Shown: positions 1-9,439 of the stretch, piece after piece
Layout: each line of letters opens with the position of its first letter
How positions within the stretch are numbered: position 1 is the first letter of the stretch
From: Halorhabdus utahensis DSM 12940
GTDB taxonomy: Archaea; Halobacteriota; Halobacteria; Halobacteriales; Haloarculaceae
Length of the DNA: 64,000 nt
Reading direction: 5' to 3'
Assembly (NCBI RefSeq): GCF_000023945.1
Contig: NC_013158.1
Coordinates: 310,001-374,000, forward strand
The notes under the pieces: model-generated
Seen by the model: the letters and a program-made list of their open reading frames with translations, nothing else
What the model was told of the DNA's origin: nothing
The model's database searches: none
Made by a program: the position numbers and the translations under genes

Positions 1-467
1 TTCGGGCTGACCAGCCCCTTCTCACTCGAAGCGTAGCCGACGTTGACGATCCGGCCGTCGCCCGCCTTTCGCATTCCCGGCAGCGCGCGTTTCGAACACA
101 GATACGTCGCGTCGAGATTGGTCTCCATCACGGTCTGCCAGGTGGCATAGTCTAGTTCGTCCCATCGATCCGGTGCGAACGCACCGACGTTGTTGACCAG
201 GACGTCGACGCTTCCCAGTCTCTCTTCGACCGCGTCGAACAGCCCGTCGACGCTGTCCGGGTCAGTCACGTCCGCCTGGACGGTCAGTGCTTCGACGCCC
301 GCCTCGCGAGCGGCCTCGGCGACTACCTCGGCTTCCTCGGGGCTGGTTCGATACTGGACGGCCACGTCCGCCCCGCAGTCGGCGAGCGCGAGCAGCACCT
401 CGCGCCCGACGCCGCGGGCGCTGCCGGTCACGAGCGCGGTCTGACCGTCGAGGGTCGGCGAGAGCAT
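1..467 (-). CDS. Short-chain dehydrogenase/reductase (SDR), C-terminus beyond window edge
   Basis: Classical SDR-fold NAD(P)-dependent oxidoreductase; substrate unknown. The reverse strand from ATG at 467 reads MLSPTLDGQTALVTGSARG, giving the TGxxxGxG nucleotide-binding loop near residues 14-20. An NNVGA motif follows near residue 90 (family NNAG), then a hydrophobic strand leading to the catalytic serine region. About 155 residues are visible; the YxxxK catalytic pair would lie just past the window edge. The resemblance to FabG-type 3-oxoacyl reductases is generic and gives no substrate. The gene is divergent from the AIM24-like gene, with about 80 bases between their starts. Confidence 0.85.
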   Translation of the reverse strand, partial: MLSPTLDGQTALVTGSARGVGREVLLALADCGADVAVQYRTSPEEAEVVAEAAREAGVEALTVQADVTDPDSVDGLFDAVEERLGSVDVLVNNVGAFAPDRWDELDYATWQTVMETNLDATYLCSKRALPGMRKAGDGRIVNVGYASSEKGLVSP

Positions 468-515
468 ATTCCGGTTACGGGGGCCGACCACAAAATGGTC
501 AGGACAGCGGGGTAG

Positions 516-522
516 ATTTATT
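516..522 (+). promoter_or_regulatory. Probable TATA box of the AIM24-like gene
   Basis: ATTTATT lies about 28 bases before the ATG at 547. That is the spacing expected for a leaderless haloarchaeal transcript starting at or next to the start codon. No Shine-Dalgarno sequence is needed or seen. Confidence 0.5.
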
Positions 523-546
523 GACGGGCCGGGAGACGCCCCCTTC

Positions 547-1254
547 ATGGAGTACGACATCGAACACAGACCCTCCTACGCGTTGCTCTCGGTCGACCTC
601 AACCAGAGCGAAGAGTTACAGGCGGAAGCCGGCGCGATGGTCAGCCACACCGACGGGATCACGATCGACACGAAAGCCCAGGGCGGCATCGTCGACTCGC
701 TGAAACGCACGGCCTTCGGCGGCGAGTCATTCTTCATGAACACCTTCAGCGCCGACCGGCCGGGCCACGTCACGCTCGCCCCACCCCTGCCGGGCGACGT
801 GATCGGCAAGGAACTCGCGGACGAACGCCTGCTCGTCCAGTCGGGGTCGTTCCTGGCCGCCGAGTCGGGGATCGACATCGACACGAAGTTCGGCGGCGGG
901 CGAACCTTCTTCGGCGGCGAGGGCCTGTTCCTGCTCGAACTCTCCGGCACGGGTCGCACGTTTCTCTCGAGTTACGGCGCGATCGAACGGGTCGACCTCG
1001 ACCCCGGCGAGACCTACACGGTCGACACCGGCCACATCGTGGCCTTCGAAGGCACGACTAACTTTGACGTCAAGAAAGTCGGCGGGCTCAAGTCGACGCT
1101 GTTCAGCGGCGAGGGCCTCGTCTGTGAGTTCAGCGGCGAGGGGTCGGTCTGGCTCCAGACCAGAAGTACCGACGCGTTCCTGTCGTGGCTGATCCCGAAC
1201 CTGCCCGCTGGCGACGGCGGGGATCACGACGAGGGGTTCAGTATCAACTTCTGA
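547..1254 (+). CDS. TIGR00266/AIM24 family protein
   Basis: Beta-rich protein of 235 residues matching the TIGR00266/AIM24 family (formerly DUF124): an N-terminal strand ending in SYALLSVDL, then EAGAMVSH, a repeated F(F)GGEG/FSGEG glycine pattern (near residues 118-123 and 187-191), and a C-terminal acidic tail. AIM24 is a mitochondrial inner-membrane organisation factor in yeast; the prokaryotic proteins have no firmly known biochemical role. Start ATG 547 sits at leaderless spacing from a TATA box. It is monocistronic and convergent with the lipoprotein gene, ending 7 bases from it. Confidence 0.85.
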   Translation: MEYDIEHRPSYALLSVDLNQSEELQAEAGAMVSHTDGITIDTKAQGGIVDSLKRTAFGGESFFMNTFSADRPGHVTLAPPLPGDVIGKELADERLLVQSGSFLAAESGIDIDTKFGGGRTFFGGEGLFLLELSGTGRTFLSSYGAIERVDLDPGETYTVDTGHIVAFEGTTNFDVKKVGGLKSTLFSGEGLVCEFSGEGSVWLQTRSTDAFLSWLIPNLPAGDGGDHDEGFSINF

Positions 1255-1261
1255 TCGGCGC

Positions 1262-2611
1262 TCACTCGAAGACGGCGATCGATCCGCGGTGATTCTTCCC
1301 GTGCCGGTTGAGGACGGCCGTTTCGCCGTCTCCCGCCAGTGCCACGGTGTGATCCAGAGGCTGCCCGCTCTTGGCTGCCGGCGAAAGTGTTGTCTGCCGT
1401 GCCCAGACACCCTCGGAATGGGCAAACACGGACGCCGAATCCGGGGACGTGTCGGTCGAACCTTCCGGCGTCGTGATACCCACGATGGCACTCGACCCGG
1501 CCGCCGAGACCGCGATCGATCGTCCGAAGTCCCGATACGGCACGGAATTCCCAGCCACGAGCTTCGGCCGTGGCGTCCACGAACCCCCGCTGCGCTCGAA
1601 GACGTAGACGGACCCCCAGAATAGTGTCTCCGATCCGCCCCGGTGGATCATCACGCGCTCGCCGGGTGCTCCAACGAGCGCGAGCGAGCCGTCGTCGGTC
1701 AGCGCGACGGCGGCCCCCAGATTGTTCGACCGCCCGGGCTGTGGAACGAATCGTGCCGTCCGGGACCACGTTTCATCGGAGCGTTCGAAGACATACGCTG
1801 CACCCGGATGCCGGTCGCACCCCACGTCACAGAACGGTTCGAAGATCTCCGGGCGACCGGACTTGCCAGCGACTGTCGCCGATCCGGTGATCCCCTCGGA
1901 AGTGGTAGTGGTATATGGCGCACCGACGATGATCGTCGCTCCGTCGCTCGATACGGCCGTGGCGTGCCCGAAGCGGTGGCTGTCTTCGGCCGTCAGCTCC
2001 GCCGACCCGCGCCACTCACCGTTCGATCGCTCGTAGACGTACGCCGAACCCGGGTATTCGAGTGGGGCTCCGATGACGGCAGTACGTCCGTCCGCCGCGA
2101 GCGCCACGCTAGCCCCGAAGCGTTCGGATCGGTTGACGTTCTCGGGCCGTACCTCCGCGGTGCGGGACCACGATCCATCGTGACGCTCGAAAACATATGC
2201 GGTTCCACGCACCCGGTCGCTCATCGTTTCGACGCCATGGGTGCCCACGAGAACCGTCGATCCGTCGCGGGAGACGTCGACGCAATAACTGCCGGCCGGG
2301 TCGCCGTCGTCGGGGACCGGTAGTGTCCTCAGGGACCACGAGCCATCCGCCCGCTCGAAGACGAACGCCGCCGTCGGATCGTCGGTCTTCCGCGGTTCGG
2401 ACCGCCGCGCACCGACGACCACTGTCGATCCGTCACCGGACGACCCGATCGATTCCGCGAACCCAACTCGATCCGTCCCGCCACCGGGCGTCAGTGTCGC
2501 CCCCCGTGACCAGGACCGAACACCCGGTGCGACGACGTTCGAACACCCGCTAATGGCCGTGATACCGCCGATCCCGGCTAGTTTGAGGGCCCCGCGGCGG
2601 CTGATATCCAT
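1262..2611 (-). CDS. Exported beta-propeller (FG-GAP-like repeat) lipoprotein
   Basis: 449 residues. The N-terminus has paired arginines (RR at 5-6), a hydrophobic stretch and a lipobox ISGC with the lipidation Cys near residue 23, so it is probably Tat-exported and anchored outside the membrane. The rest is about seven repeats of roughly 55-60 residues, each containing a VVVGA/IIVGAP-type strand, a YVFER segment and SWSR/TA before the next blade. These are FG-GAP/integrin-alpha-like propeller blades. Such propellers bind protein or carbohydrate ligands, but nothing shows which. Ligand and role unknown. Confidence 0.8.
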   Translation of the reverse strand: MDISRRGALKLAGIGGITAISGCSNVVAPGVRSWSRGATLTPGGGTDRVGFAESIGSSGDGSTVVVGARRSEPRKTDDPTAAFVFERADGSWSLRTLPVPDDGDPAGSYCVDVSRDGSTVLVGTHGVETMSDRVRGTAYVFERHDGSWSRTAEVRPENVNRSERFGASVALAADGRTAVIGAPLEYPGSAYVYERSNGEWRGSAELTAEDSHRFGHATAVSSDGATIIVGAPYTTTTSEGITGSATVAGKSGRPEIFEPFCDVGCDRHPGAAYVFERSDETWSRTARFVPQPGRSNNLGAAVALTDDGSLALVGAPGERVMIHRGGSETLFWGSVYVFERSGGSWTPRPKLVAGNSVPYRDFGRSIAVSAAGSSAIVGITTPEGSTDTSPDSASVFAHSEGVWARQTTLSPAAKSGQPLDHTVALAGDGETAVLNRHGKNHRGSIAVFE

Positions 2612-2726
2612 GGCCGATGATACAAATCACAAATAGATAACGGTTGGTGGAAACCGTCAGGGGTGTGACCGCCGGTTGATGCGACCCCACAGGTCGCGTG
2701 TAGCCGGGAGCAGAGCGCGCTGTCAG

Positions 2727-4118
2727 TCACAGCGCGTTCTCGACGGCGCTCGCCACTTTGCGGGCTTTCTCGGCGAGTGCCTCGGGAACGTCGCCGGCCG
2801 CGACCGCCGCGTCGAGTTCGTCGTCGTCGACCCGCTCGACCGTCCCGTCAGTGTGCTTGACCACGTCGACGTGGAGATCGACGTACCGGATTTCGTTCGG
2901 GAACACCTCCACGGGCGTACAGACGTTGACGTAGGTCCCGCGCTTGTCGCCGTCCTCGCCCCGGTAGACGGTCGGATACCACCACTTGCCCTCGGTGAAC
3001 TTCGTGACGGCGACGTCGCCACCCCGGCGCTTTGTGCCCAGCGCGTCGTAGGTCCCGCCGGGTGACATCTCGCGCTCGACGCGGATGGTGCCGTCCGGGT
3101 CGCGTTCGGTCACGTCGCCGCGGCCGAGGCTGACCGTCCGCCCGTCGGGCTTGCCGTGGGCGATGGCGACCCGGTCTCCCGCCTGTGGCCCGAACTGCCG
3201 CGTCACGACGTCGAACGGGAACTCACCGTCGAGGTCCGGCGCGAGGTCCTCGACGAAGTCGACGGCGGCGCTCGCGCGTTCGTCGCCCGCCTTGATCCGG
3301 TGGTGGCCCGGCATCGTCGGCGTCACTTCCCGGCGATCCTCGTCGAGAGCGAAGCGGGATTCACGGCCAAAGAGCACCCACTGCGTTCCGCGACCGTCGA
3401 CGATCCGACCGGTTGTCGTGGTCTCGTCGTGGGCTGAGAATGCGTCGTCGATGTCGGCGGCCCGGTCGATCAGCGGTTCGAGTTCGGCCTCCAGGACCGC
3501 GAAGTCGGCGTCGTCGGCGTCCCGCCCCCATGAGACCCGCCAGCCGTCGGGGACGTCCACCGAGAGCACGTCAAGGAGGTCCGGCCCCGCGGCTTCGGTC
3601 GACGCTTCCCGGACGAGCGTGGCCAGATCACCGCGGACCGACACGGTTGTGTCGAGTTCCGGCCGGTCCGTGCTCCAGGGGGCCGCGGGTTCGGCGACCT
3701 GGACACGGAGTCTGTCGTCGGTTTCGACGTGTGCGCTGGTCGCGTTGAAGGGGAGAAAGCCCTCGGTATCACCCAGATCGACCACAGCGCCGCTCCCCAG
3801 TGTCTCGGTGACGACGCCGTCGAAGATCGCCCCCTGCGGCGTCGGATCCCTCCAGCACAGCGTGTCGATAGCCACGTCGAGGGCATCACGCACCCGTTCG
3901 ACACCGGCTTGCGTTCCGACGATCGAAACACCCAGTCGTTGCTCGTCAGTTTCGATCGTCACGCTGGCTGGTTCCTCGGCGAACGTGGTCTCGAAACGTC
4001 GTTGGATCGGTGTCGAGGCCTGGACGACATCGACGTCGTCCGCCCGAACCAGCCGCTGCGTTATCGCTGTGGCGTAGATACCCCGAACCTGCACGCCGAT
4101 CGACTCACCATCGGTCAT
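2727..4118 (-). CDS. FAU-1-like ribonuclease / AU-rich RNA-binding protein
   Basis: 463 residues. Residues about 95-150 form an S1-like RNA-binding domain (GVVTETLGSGAVVDLGDTEG). The C-terminal third is a DUF402 domain containing GKWWYPTVYRG and FPNEIRYVDLHVDVV, with the conserved acidic residues of that fold. This arrangement is that of archaeal FAU-1 (homolog of RNase E/G N-terminal parts, AU-rich RNA binding, 5S rRNA processing reported). An in-frame start exists 51 bases upstream, but ATG 4118 is preferred: it opens MTDGESIGVQVRGIYATA and follows a TATA-like ATTTATC about 26 bases upstream, giving a leaderless message. Confidence 0.85.
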   Translation of the reverse strand: MTDGESIGVQVRGIYATAITQRLVRADDVDVVQASTPIQRRFETTFAEEPASVTIETDEQRLGVSIVGTQAGVERVRDALDVAIDTLCWRDPTPQGAIFDGVVTETLGSGAVVDLGDTEGFLPFNATSAHVETDDRLRVQVAEPAAPWSTDRPELDTTVSVRGDLATLVREASTEAAGPDLLDVLSVDVPDGWRVSWGRDADDADFAVLEAELEPLIDRAADIDDAFSAHDETTTTGRIVDGRGTQWVLFGRESRFALDEDRREVTPTMPGHHRIKAGDERASAAVDFVEDLAPDLDGEFPFDVVTRQFGPQAGDRVAIAHGKPDGRTVSLGRGDVTERDPDGTIRVEREMSPGGTYDALGTKRRGGDVAVTKFTEGKWWYPTVYRGEDGDKRGTYVNVCTPVEVFPNEIRYVDLHVDVVKHTDGTVERVDDDELDAAVAAGDVPEALAEKARKVASAVENAL

Positions 4119-4296
4119 GGTATCGAATACCCTCCACTCGATAAATGATGGTTGTGGGCTTGCACCCACTCCAGAGCCGATACTCGCCGCTTGCGAACGG
4201 CTCGTCCCGAACTATCGAGTCGCGGACGATGCTGATCCATGCGGGAGAACAGGACGGTCCGGTTTGAAAACGTCGCGGTACGTGAGTGCGCGCCAG

Positions 4297-4455
4297 TCAG
4301 GCGACCAGGTTCAAGACGAGTACCAGGACGCCAAAGAGCGCGCCGAACGCCACGATCGTCTTGGGATCGATCCGGATCGCGTTGCGGTCCTCGGCGTCGA
4401 AATACCTGACGAGACCGGCACTCGACATCAGCCCGCCGCTATCGCTACTACTCAT
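4297..4455 (-). CDS. Preprotein translocase subunit Sec61-beta (SecG)
   Basis: A 52-residue protein. It reads [20 protein letters not shown], then [15 protein letters not shown] and one C-terminal membrane helix ([18 protein letters not shown]). The GLxRYFD...I.I.P..V motif before a single TM helix is diagnostic of archaeal Sec61-beta, the tail-anchored third subunit of the SecYEG/Sec61 channel. Length and architecture are normal for the family. It reads opposite to and just upstream of the thioredoxin gene; the 112 bases between carry both promoters. Confidence 0.92.
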   Translation of the reverse strand: MSSSDSGGLMSSAGLVRYFDAEDRNAIRIDPKTIVAFGALFGVLVLVLNLVA

Positions 4456-4567
4456 ACCCAGACGTGAGTCATCAGCGTGCCTAAGCCTTTCGGCCTCGGG
4501 CTCACATCGTTAAACCGCCGCAGTGAAAACGCTTATTTCGCCGCCTCGGCAACGTACAGTGGATATC

Positions 4568-4834
4568 ATGACCGTCACCCTGATGGACTTTCATGCCGAC
4601 TGGTGTGGGCCGTGTAAGACACAGGAGCCTATTCTGGAGGATCTAGAGGACGACTGGCCGGAGGTCGACTTCGAGCGCATCGACGTCGAGGAAAAACAGG
4701 ATATCGCCAACGAGTATCAGGTCCGGTCGTTGCCAACCCTGATCATCGAGAACGACGACGGCGTCGTCGAACGGTTCATCGGCGTCACCCAGGGCGGCGA
4801 CATCGAGGACGCCCTGGAAGAAGCCGCAGCCTGA
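4568..4834 (+). CDS. trxA: Thioredoxin
   Basis: 88-residue thioredoxin fold. WCGPC active site at residues 12-16, cis-proline in RSLPTLI near residue 58, and a C-terminal helix rich in acidic residues. It reduces protein disulfides in the cytoplasm. It is shorter than the usual 105 residues because the first beta-alpha unit is nearly absent, a form common in archaea. ATG 4568 was chosen over the in-frame upstream ATG (4523) because the fold begins there and a TATA-like CTTATTT lies about 30 bases upstream. The reductase partner is not evident here; the short flavoprotein at 37 kb lacks the redox cysteines. Confidence 0.88.
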   Translation: MTVTLMDFHADWCGPCKTQEPILEDLEDDWPEVDFERIDVEEKQDIANEYQVRSLPTLIIENDDGVVERFIGVTQGGDIEDALEEAAA

Positions 4835-4856
4835 TTGTAGCCGGCAGTCCCGGCTC

Positions 4857-5525
4857 TCACTCGAAGCGGACGCCGACGTCGTGGAGTTCGTCGTTATGCA
4901 TCGCCAGATTGATCAAAAGCGGCGTCAGCGATTCGACTTCCGCGGCATTGTCGATCGAACCTGCTCGTAGCGCGCGGATCCCGTCGATCCCGTCTGCGAG
5001 GAGTTCGACGCGGTCGACGGCGTCTTCGTCGTCGCCGACCAGAATAGCGTCAAGTGACAGGTCGATGTCGAGGTTTGCAAGCTCATCAGCCGCGAGATTG
5101 TGGAACGCGCCGACGACTGCCACGTCGTCGGGTGCTGCATCCGCAGCCAGCGCCGTGACGCTGCCGGCCCCAGGTCGGTTGTAATGCATGCCACTCTCGT
5201 CGCGTTGCATCCCGACGGCCGGACTGACGAGCACTGTCTCACCGTCGAGGCCCTCCTCGACCTGCTCGATCGTATCCGCGAGGTGATAAGCCGGGACGGC
5301 AGCGACGACGACATCGGCCCCGGCTGCCGCCTCGGCGTTCGCCGCCGCTGCGATGGTCGTTTCCGCGCCGCGACTCGACAGTTCGGTCTCGTACTCCTCA
5401 GCTTTTGAACGTGCACGCTGTGGATCGCGTGATCCGATGACGATGTCGTGAGACGTGTGATAGGCCCACCGGAGCGCCAGGCCTTCGCCGATGTCACCCG
5501 TCCCACCGAGGATAGCCACTCGCAT
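4857..5525 (-). CDS. npdG: F420-dependent NADP+ oxidoreductase (NADPH:F420 reductase)
   Basis: 222 residues. N-terminal Rossmann motif GGTGDIGEGLALRWA and SRDPQRA (arginine suited to the NADP 2'-phosphate), then VVVAAVPAYH and the C-terminal ESLTPLLINLAM segment typical of NpdG. The enzyme transfers hydride between reduced coenzyme F420 and NADP+. Size matches the family. Its start lies 24 bases after the stop of the upstream HAD gene on the same strand, so the two are probably cotranscribed. Confidence 0.9.
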   Translation of the reverse strand: MRVAILGGTGDIGEGLALRWAYHTSHDIVIGSRDPQRARSKAEEYETELSSRGAETTIAAAANAEAAAGADVVVAAVPAYHLADTIEQVEEGLDGETVLVSPAVGMQRDESGMHYNRPGAGSVTALAADAAPDDVAVVGAFHNLAADELANLDIDLSLDAILVGDDEDAVDRVELLADGIDGIRALRAGSIDNAAEVESLTPLLINLAMHNDELHDVGVRFE

Positions 5526-5549
5526 GTCCGAGATTTCCGGGCGCGACCG

Positions 5550-6449
5550 TTAAGCCCCCTGCGATCCCGCACGGTTTTCGCCCCCTTCGAGGAGTTCCGG
5601 CAGGTCGTTGACCGACTCGACGACGGCGTCGGCCCCTGCTTGCTCGAACTTCTCCCGGCCCGATTCGCTTGTGAGTCCACCGGTCAGGACGCCGATACCG
5701 TGATAGGTCCGGTCAGAATCGGTGTCAGCAGCGTTGACGGCGGTGCGAACGTCATCCAGCGTATCACCGGCGAAAGTGACGGTGTCGGCATCGAAGCGTT
5801 CGGCTAGCGTCACGAGTGCGTCAGGGTCCGGCTTGCCCGCGTCCCAGTCGTCCATGGTAAAGCGGTGGTCCGCGGGAATGTCCAATCCGACGCGATCCAT
5901 GGCGATGTCGGCCTCCGCCGCTGGTCGCCCAGTCAGAACACCAACCTCGAAGTTCGCAAGCAGCGTCTCGAGAGTCGACCGATCGACCAGGACGGTCTCG
6001 TCGTGGATATAGCCGGCTTCCGAGAGCGTCGGTTCGCTCCCCTCGATCTCCCGATATTTGTCGCTGCCAAGATACAGTTGCTGAAACACCTCACGGAGCT
6101 GTTCCCGATCGAGTGCCGCATAGATTCGTTCGCGCGCGGCGGCGTCCATCTCGTCGTCGACGACGGACCGCGCCCCGGAGAATCCGCCCCCGGAGGCGGC
6201 AATCCGATCAGTAAATCCCTCGACGCAACGGTCGAATCCTTCGCTCCGGGCGAGCACGTACAACGCGAGCGCGTCAGTCAACTCCCAGTCGTTGTTGAAC
6301 CCCCCCGCGTCCTTGAACGCCTGCAGCGTGGATCGTGAGATGGTTTCGCCGTGGATGCGCGCCACAGTGTCGACAACGGCCCGCCGATACGAGTCGGCGA
6401 CGTCCACCAGCACGCCGTCCACGTCAAGTACGACCGCGTCTGACTGCAT
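5550..6449 (-). CDS. HAD superfamily subfamily IA hydrolase (TIGR01548-like)
   Basis: 299 residues. Motif I is DVDGVLVD at residues 9-16 (nucleophile and acid/base Asp pair). An alpha-helical cap follows with [15 protein letters not shown], the hallmark of the TIGR01548 group. Motif II is GVLTGRP, the motif III lysine lies in [11 protein letters not shown], and motif IV is [10 protein letters not shown]. It is a soluble phosphatase-type enzyme with unknown substrate. First gene of a probable operon with npdG. Confidence 0.85.
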   Translation of the reverse strand: MQSDAVVLDVDGVLVDVADSYRRAVVDTVARIHGETISRSTLQAFKDAGGFNNDWELTDALALYVLARSEGFDRCVEGFTDRIAASGGGFSGARSVVDDEMDAAARERIYAALDREQLREVFQQLYLGSDKYREIEGSEPTLSEAGYIHDETVLVDRSTLETLLANFEVGVLTGRPAAEADIAMDRVGLDIPADHRFTMDDWDAGKPDPDALVTLAERFDADTVTFAGDTLDDVRTAVNAADTDSDRTYHGIGVLTGGLTSESGREKFEQAGADAVVESVNDLPELLEGGENRAGSQGA

Positions 6450-6521
6450 GGGTATGTGCGCACAGAGGCTCGGGATTAAAGCAGTTTCCGACTGTCGACG
6501 GTCGCCGTCCCATCGGCGAGG

Positions 6522-6559
6522 TATTTAAGCGCCCCCCGTGCATACGGGGTTGTATGCAC
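6522..6559 (+). promoter_or_regulatory. Archaemetzincin promoter with perfect inverted repeat over the start codon
   Basis: TATA box TATTTAA at 6522-6528 is followed by a perfect 8-base inverted repeat, GTGCATAC (6538-6545) and GTATGCAC (6552-6559), with a 6-base spacer. The right arm contains the ATG at 6554, so on a leaderless message the repeat spans the transcription start. It could be an operator site or a short RNA hairpin. The repeat is seen directly; its function is inference. Confidence 0.45.
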
Positions 6560-7075
6560 GTCGACATCGTGCCGGTCGGTGATCTCCCCGCGATGGTCAA
6601 ACGTGAGGCCTCTGCCGGTCTGCGATCAGTCTACGACTGTGACGTCACCGTCAACGACACCCAGTCGATCCCAGCTGGATCCTTCGATCCTGATCGCGAC
6701 CAGTACCGCGCAGAGGAATTCATCGACCTCGCCAAGCGAGAGGGGACTGGCGAGAAAAACATCGCGATCACCGACCGGGACCTGTTCTACCGCCGCCGCA
6801 ACTACGTCTTCGGCCTCGCCTACCTCGACGGCAACGGCAGCGTCATCTCGACGCATCGACTGCAGATGACCTCCGACGGCGGGATCTCGAACAAGTCCAA
6901 CACCGAGGTGTTCGCCGAACGCGTCCGCAAGGAAGTCGTCCACGAGATCGGCCACACGCTCGGGCTCGAACACTGTGATAACAAGCGCTGTGTCATGAAC
7001 TTCTCCCCCAAGGTTCGCCAGGTCGACGTCAAAGAACAGACCCTCTGTGGGAGCTGTCAACGTCGCATCCTCTGA
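6554..7075 (+). CDS. amzA: Archaemetzincin, zinc metalloprotease
   Basis: 173 residues. The zinc-binding motif HEIGHTLGLEHC (third ligand His) is followed by DNKRCVMNF, the metzincin Met-turn region with the archaemetzincin extra cysteine, and a C-terminal CGSC pair that binds a structural zinc with it. This four-Cys arrangement identifies archaemetzincin (peptidase M54). Physiological substrate unknown. ATG 6554 begins MHVDIVPVGDLP, the conserved family start; a longer in-frame ORF from 6335 runs across the promoter and is not credible. Divergent from the HAD gene. Confidence 0.92.
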   Translation: MHVDIVPVGDLPAMVKREASAGLRSVYDCDVTVNDTQSIPAGSFDPDRDQYRAEEFIDLAKREGTGEKNIAITDRDLFYRRRNYVFGLAYLDGNGSVISTHRLQMTSDGGISNKSNTEVFAERVRKEVVHEIGHTLGLEHCDNKRCVMNFSPKVRQVDVKEQTLCGSCQRRIL

Positions 7076-7149
7076 TCTCCGCGCCGATCGTTGAACAGCG
7101 GTTCACCGGCCAAACTATTATTGTCACTGTCTTTGTACTCTAGACGGTG

Positions 7150-9426
7150 ATGGACCGTTCTGTCTCCGATACTATCCGGATCCTCTGTGTGGACGACGAG
7201 CGCGACTTTCTGGAACTGACCGCGACCTTTCTCGAACGGGAGCAGCCTTATTTCACCGTCGAGACGGCACCGAGCGCGACTGCAGGACTTGACCGTCTTG
7301 GGGACGGAGCCTTCGATTGTGTCGTTTCTGATTACGAGATGCCCGGTGCAAACGGGATCGAGTTTCTCGAAACGGTGCGTGAATCCCACCCCGATCTCCC
7401 GTTCATTCTGTTCACCGGGCGAGGTTCGGAAGATATCGCAAGCGATGCCATCTCATCCGGCGTCACCGATTACCTCCAGAAGACCACTGGCTCGGACCAG
7501 TACACTGTGCTGGCGAACCGAATCAAAAATGCCGTCGAACAGACCCGATCACGGCGACTGCTCGCGCGCAGCCAAACGCGACTGCGCGAAGTCATCGATG
7601 CCATGCCCCACCTGGTGTATATCGTTGCTGAGGACGGGACGTATTTACTCGCCAATCAGGCATTGGCTGACTTCCACGAGACGACAGTCGAAGCGATCGA
7701 AGGGGCGACTGTCAGCGAGATTCTCGGGGACCAAGCCGCCGAGCAGTTTCGGGCCGATCTCACGGACGTGCTGGAGTCGAACACGTCAAAACGTGTGCCC
7801 GATGTCGAAATCACGTCCCCCAAGGAGAAGACTCACGTCTTCGAACCGCGCCTGTTCCCACACGACCTGGCGGACACGGACACGCGAGCCGTTCTCGGGA
7901 TCGCCGTCGATCGTACCGAACGGGTCGATCGCGAACGGGAACACGAAGAGACAGACGTCCTGCTTTCGACGCTGTTCGATACGCTTCCGGTCGGCGTGCT
8001 GGCCGAGCACGAATCCCGACAGGTGCTTTCAGTCAACCAGCGACTGCTTGACCTGTTTGACGTCGACGAGTCACCGTCAGCCATCGTCGGGACAGACAGT
8101 GCGCACCTCAGCGCCAAGATGCGTGACCGACTCGTAGAATCTAGCCGATCGCTCCATCAGCTCGACGAGTCGCCCACCGCCCCTGAGTCGAACACAGATC
8201 GGCAACTCGATCTGGGTGATGGTCGCACTGTCGAACAGCACTATCAAACAGTCGACTTTCCGGACGGGATGGGGCATCTCTGGGTCTATCGAGACGTGTC
8301 CGAGCACACGAAACGCAACGCTGAGTTGAGCACCGTCGTCGACCGCCTCGAAGGCCTCCACGATGCCACCAGAGATCTCATCCGGGCTGACGATCGGGAA
8401 ACGGTTGGGACACTCGTGGCTGACTCGGTGAGTTCGATCCTCGACCACCCGAGTAACGTGGTTCGGTTCCGTGAGGGTGACGTCCTCCGACCGGTCGCCG
8501 TGACCAGCGACGCCAGGGCGGAACTCGGCGATCGCCCCTCGTATGCGATCGGCGAAGGCTTCCCGGGAGACGTGTATCGGACTGGCGAATCCCGCCTCGT
8601 CGAAGACTTCGAGGCGTGCGATCGAGGCGTCGACAATGGCCCACACCGCTCAGCGCTATATGTCCCGATCGGCGATCACGGAACACTGTCGATTGGAAAC
8701 ACTGAACAGGGTGCGTTCGGTCGGGTGGACCGAATGCTTGCGACGGTCCTCGCAGACAACGCGGCGACTGTCCTCGACCGCTTGACCGGCGAACGGACGC
8801 TCAAACGCCAGAACGAACGGCTTGCGGAGTTCGGACGGGTCGTGAGCCACGACTTGCGAAACCCGCTCGAAGTGGCACGAACACGCTGTCAACTGGCTAT
8901 CGAAGATTGTGACCACAGTCATCTAGATGCGGTCGAACGGGCCCACGAACGCATGGAGACGTTGATCGACGATCTGCTGGTGCTAGCTCAAAACGGAGCG
9001 ACCATCGCCGAGCCGGAGTGGCTCGATTTCGCGACGCTTGTCGATCGGTGTTGGACAACTGTCAGGACAGCCGACGCGACGCTCGAAAACGAGGCCGACG
9101 GACGGATCTGCGGCGACGAGAATCGGCTCCGACAACTGCTCGAAAACCTGTTCCGTAACGCGGTCTCTCACGGCGGGGAGACAGTGTGCGTCCGGATCGA
9201 AACCACAGACTGCGGGTTTTGTGTGGCCGACGACGGGCCGGGCATTCCGGTTGCGGACCGTGAGCGTGTCTTCGATGTGGGCTACTCGACCAGGGATGCG
9301 GGGACCGGATTCGGCCTCAGTATCGTCTCACAGGTGGCTGATGCTCACGGCTGGGACGTGACGGTGACTGAAAGCGATCGTGGTGGGGCACGGTTCGAGT
9401 TCACTGACGTCGAGATCGAACCGTAG
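7150..9426 (+). CDS. Hybrid sensor: receiver-PAS-PAS-GAF-histidine kinase
   Basis: About 758 residues. An N-terminal receiver domain (residues 8-125) has VDDE and phospho-acceptor Asp61 in VVSDYEMP, and a Lys in YLQKTTG. Two PAS-like domains lie near 140-260 and 265-375, a GAF-like domain near 390-520, then HisKA with His567 in VVSHDLRNP and HATPase with ADDGPGIP (G1) and GTGFGLSIV (G2). No membrane segment, so it is a cytosolic sensor. The receiver-first order is common in haloarchaea. GTG at 7147 directly precedes ATG 7150 and either may start. Signal and output unknown; no separate partner gene is adjacent. Confidence 0.88.
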   Translation: MDRSVSDTIRILCVDDERDFLELTATFLEREQPYFTVETAPSATAGLDRLGDGAFDCVVSDYEMPGANGIEFLETVRESHPDLPFILFTGRGSEDIASDAISSGVTDYLQKTTGSDQYTVLANRIKNAVEQTRSRRLLARSQTRLREVIDAMPHLVYIVAEDGTYLLANQALADFHETTVEAIEGATVSEILGDQAAEQFRADLTDVLESNTSKRVPDVEITSPKEKTHVFEPRLFPHDLADTDTRAVLGIAVDRTERVDREREHEETDVLLSTLFDTLPVGVLAEHESRQVLSVNQRLLDLFDVDESPSAIVGTDSAHLSAKMRDRLVESSRSLHQLDESPTAPESNTDRQLDLGDGRTVEQHYQTVDFPDGMGHLWVYRDVSEHTKRNAELSTVVDRLEGLHDATRDLIRADDRETVGTLVADSVSSILDHPSNVVRFREGDVLRPVAVTSDARAELGDRPSYAIGEGFPGDVYRTGESRLVEDFEACDRGVDNGPHRSALYVPIGDHGTLSIGNTEQGAFGRVDRMLATVLADNAATVLDRLTGERTLKRQNERLAEFGRVVSHDLRNPLEVARTRCQLAIEDCDHSHLDAVERAHERMETLIDDLLVLAQNGATIAEPEWLDFATLVDRCWTTVRTADATLENEADGRICGDENRLRQLLENLFRNAVSHGGETVCVRIETTDCGFCVADDGPGIPVADRERVFDVGYSTRDAGTGFGLSIVSQVADAHGWDVTVTESDRGGARFEFTDVEIEP

Positions 9427-9439
9427 CTTTCGACGGCAC

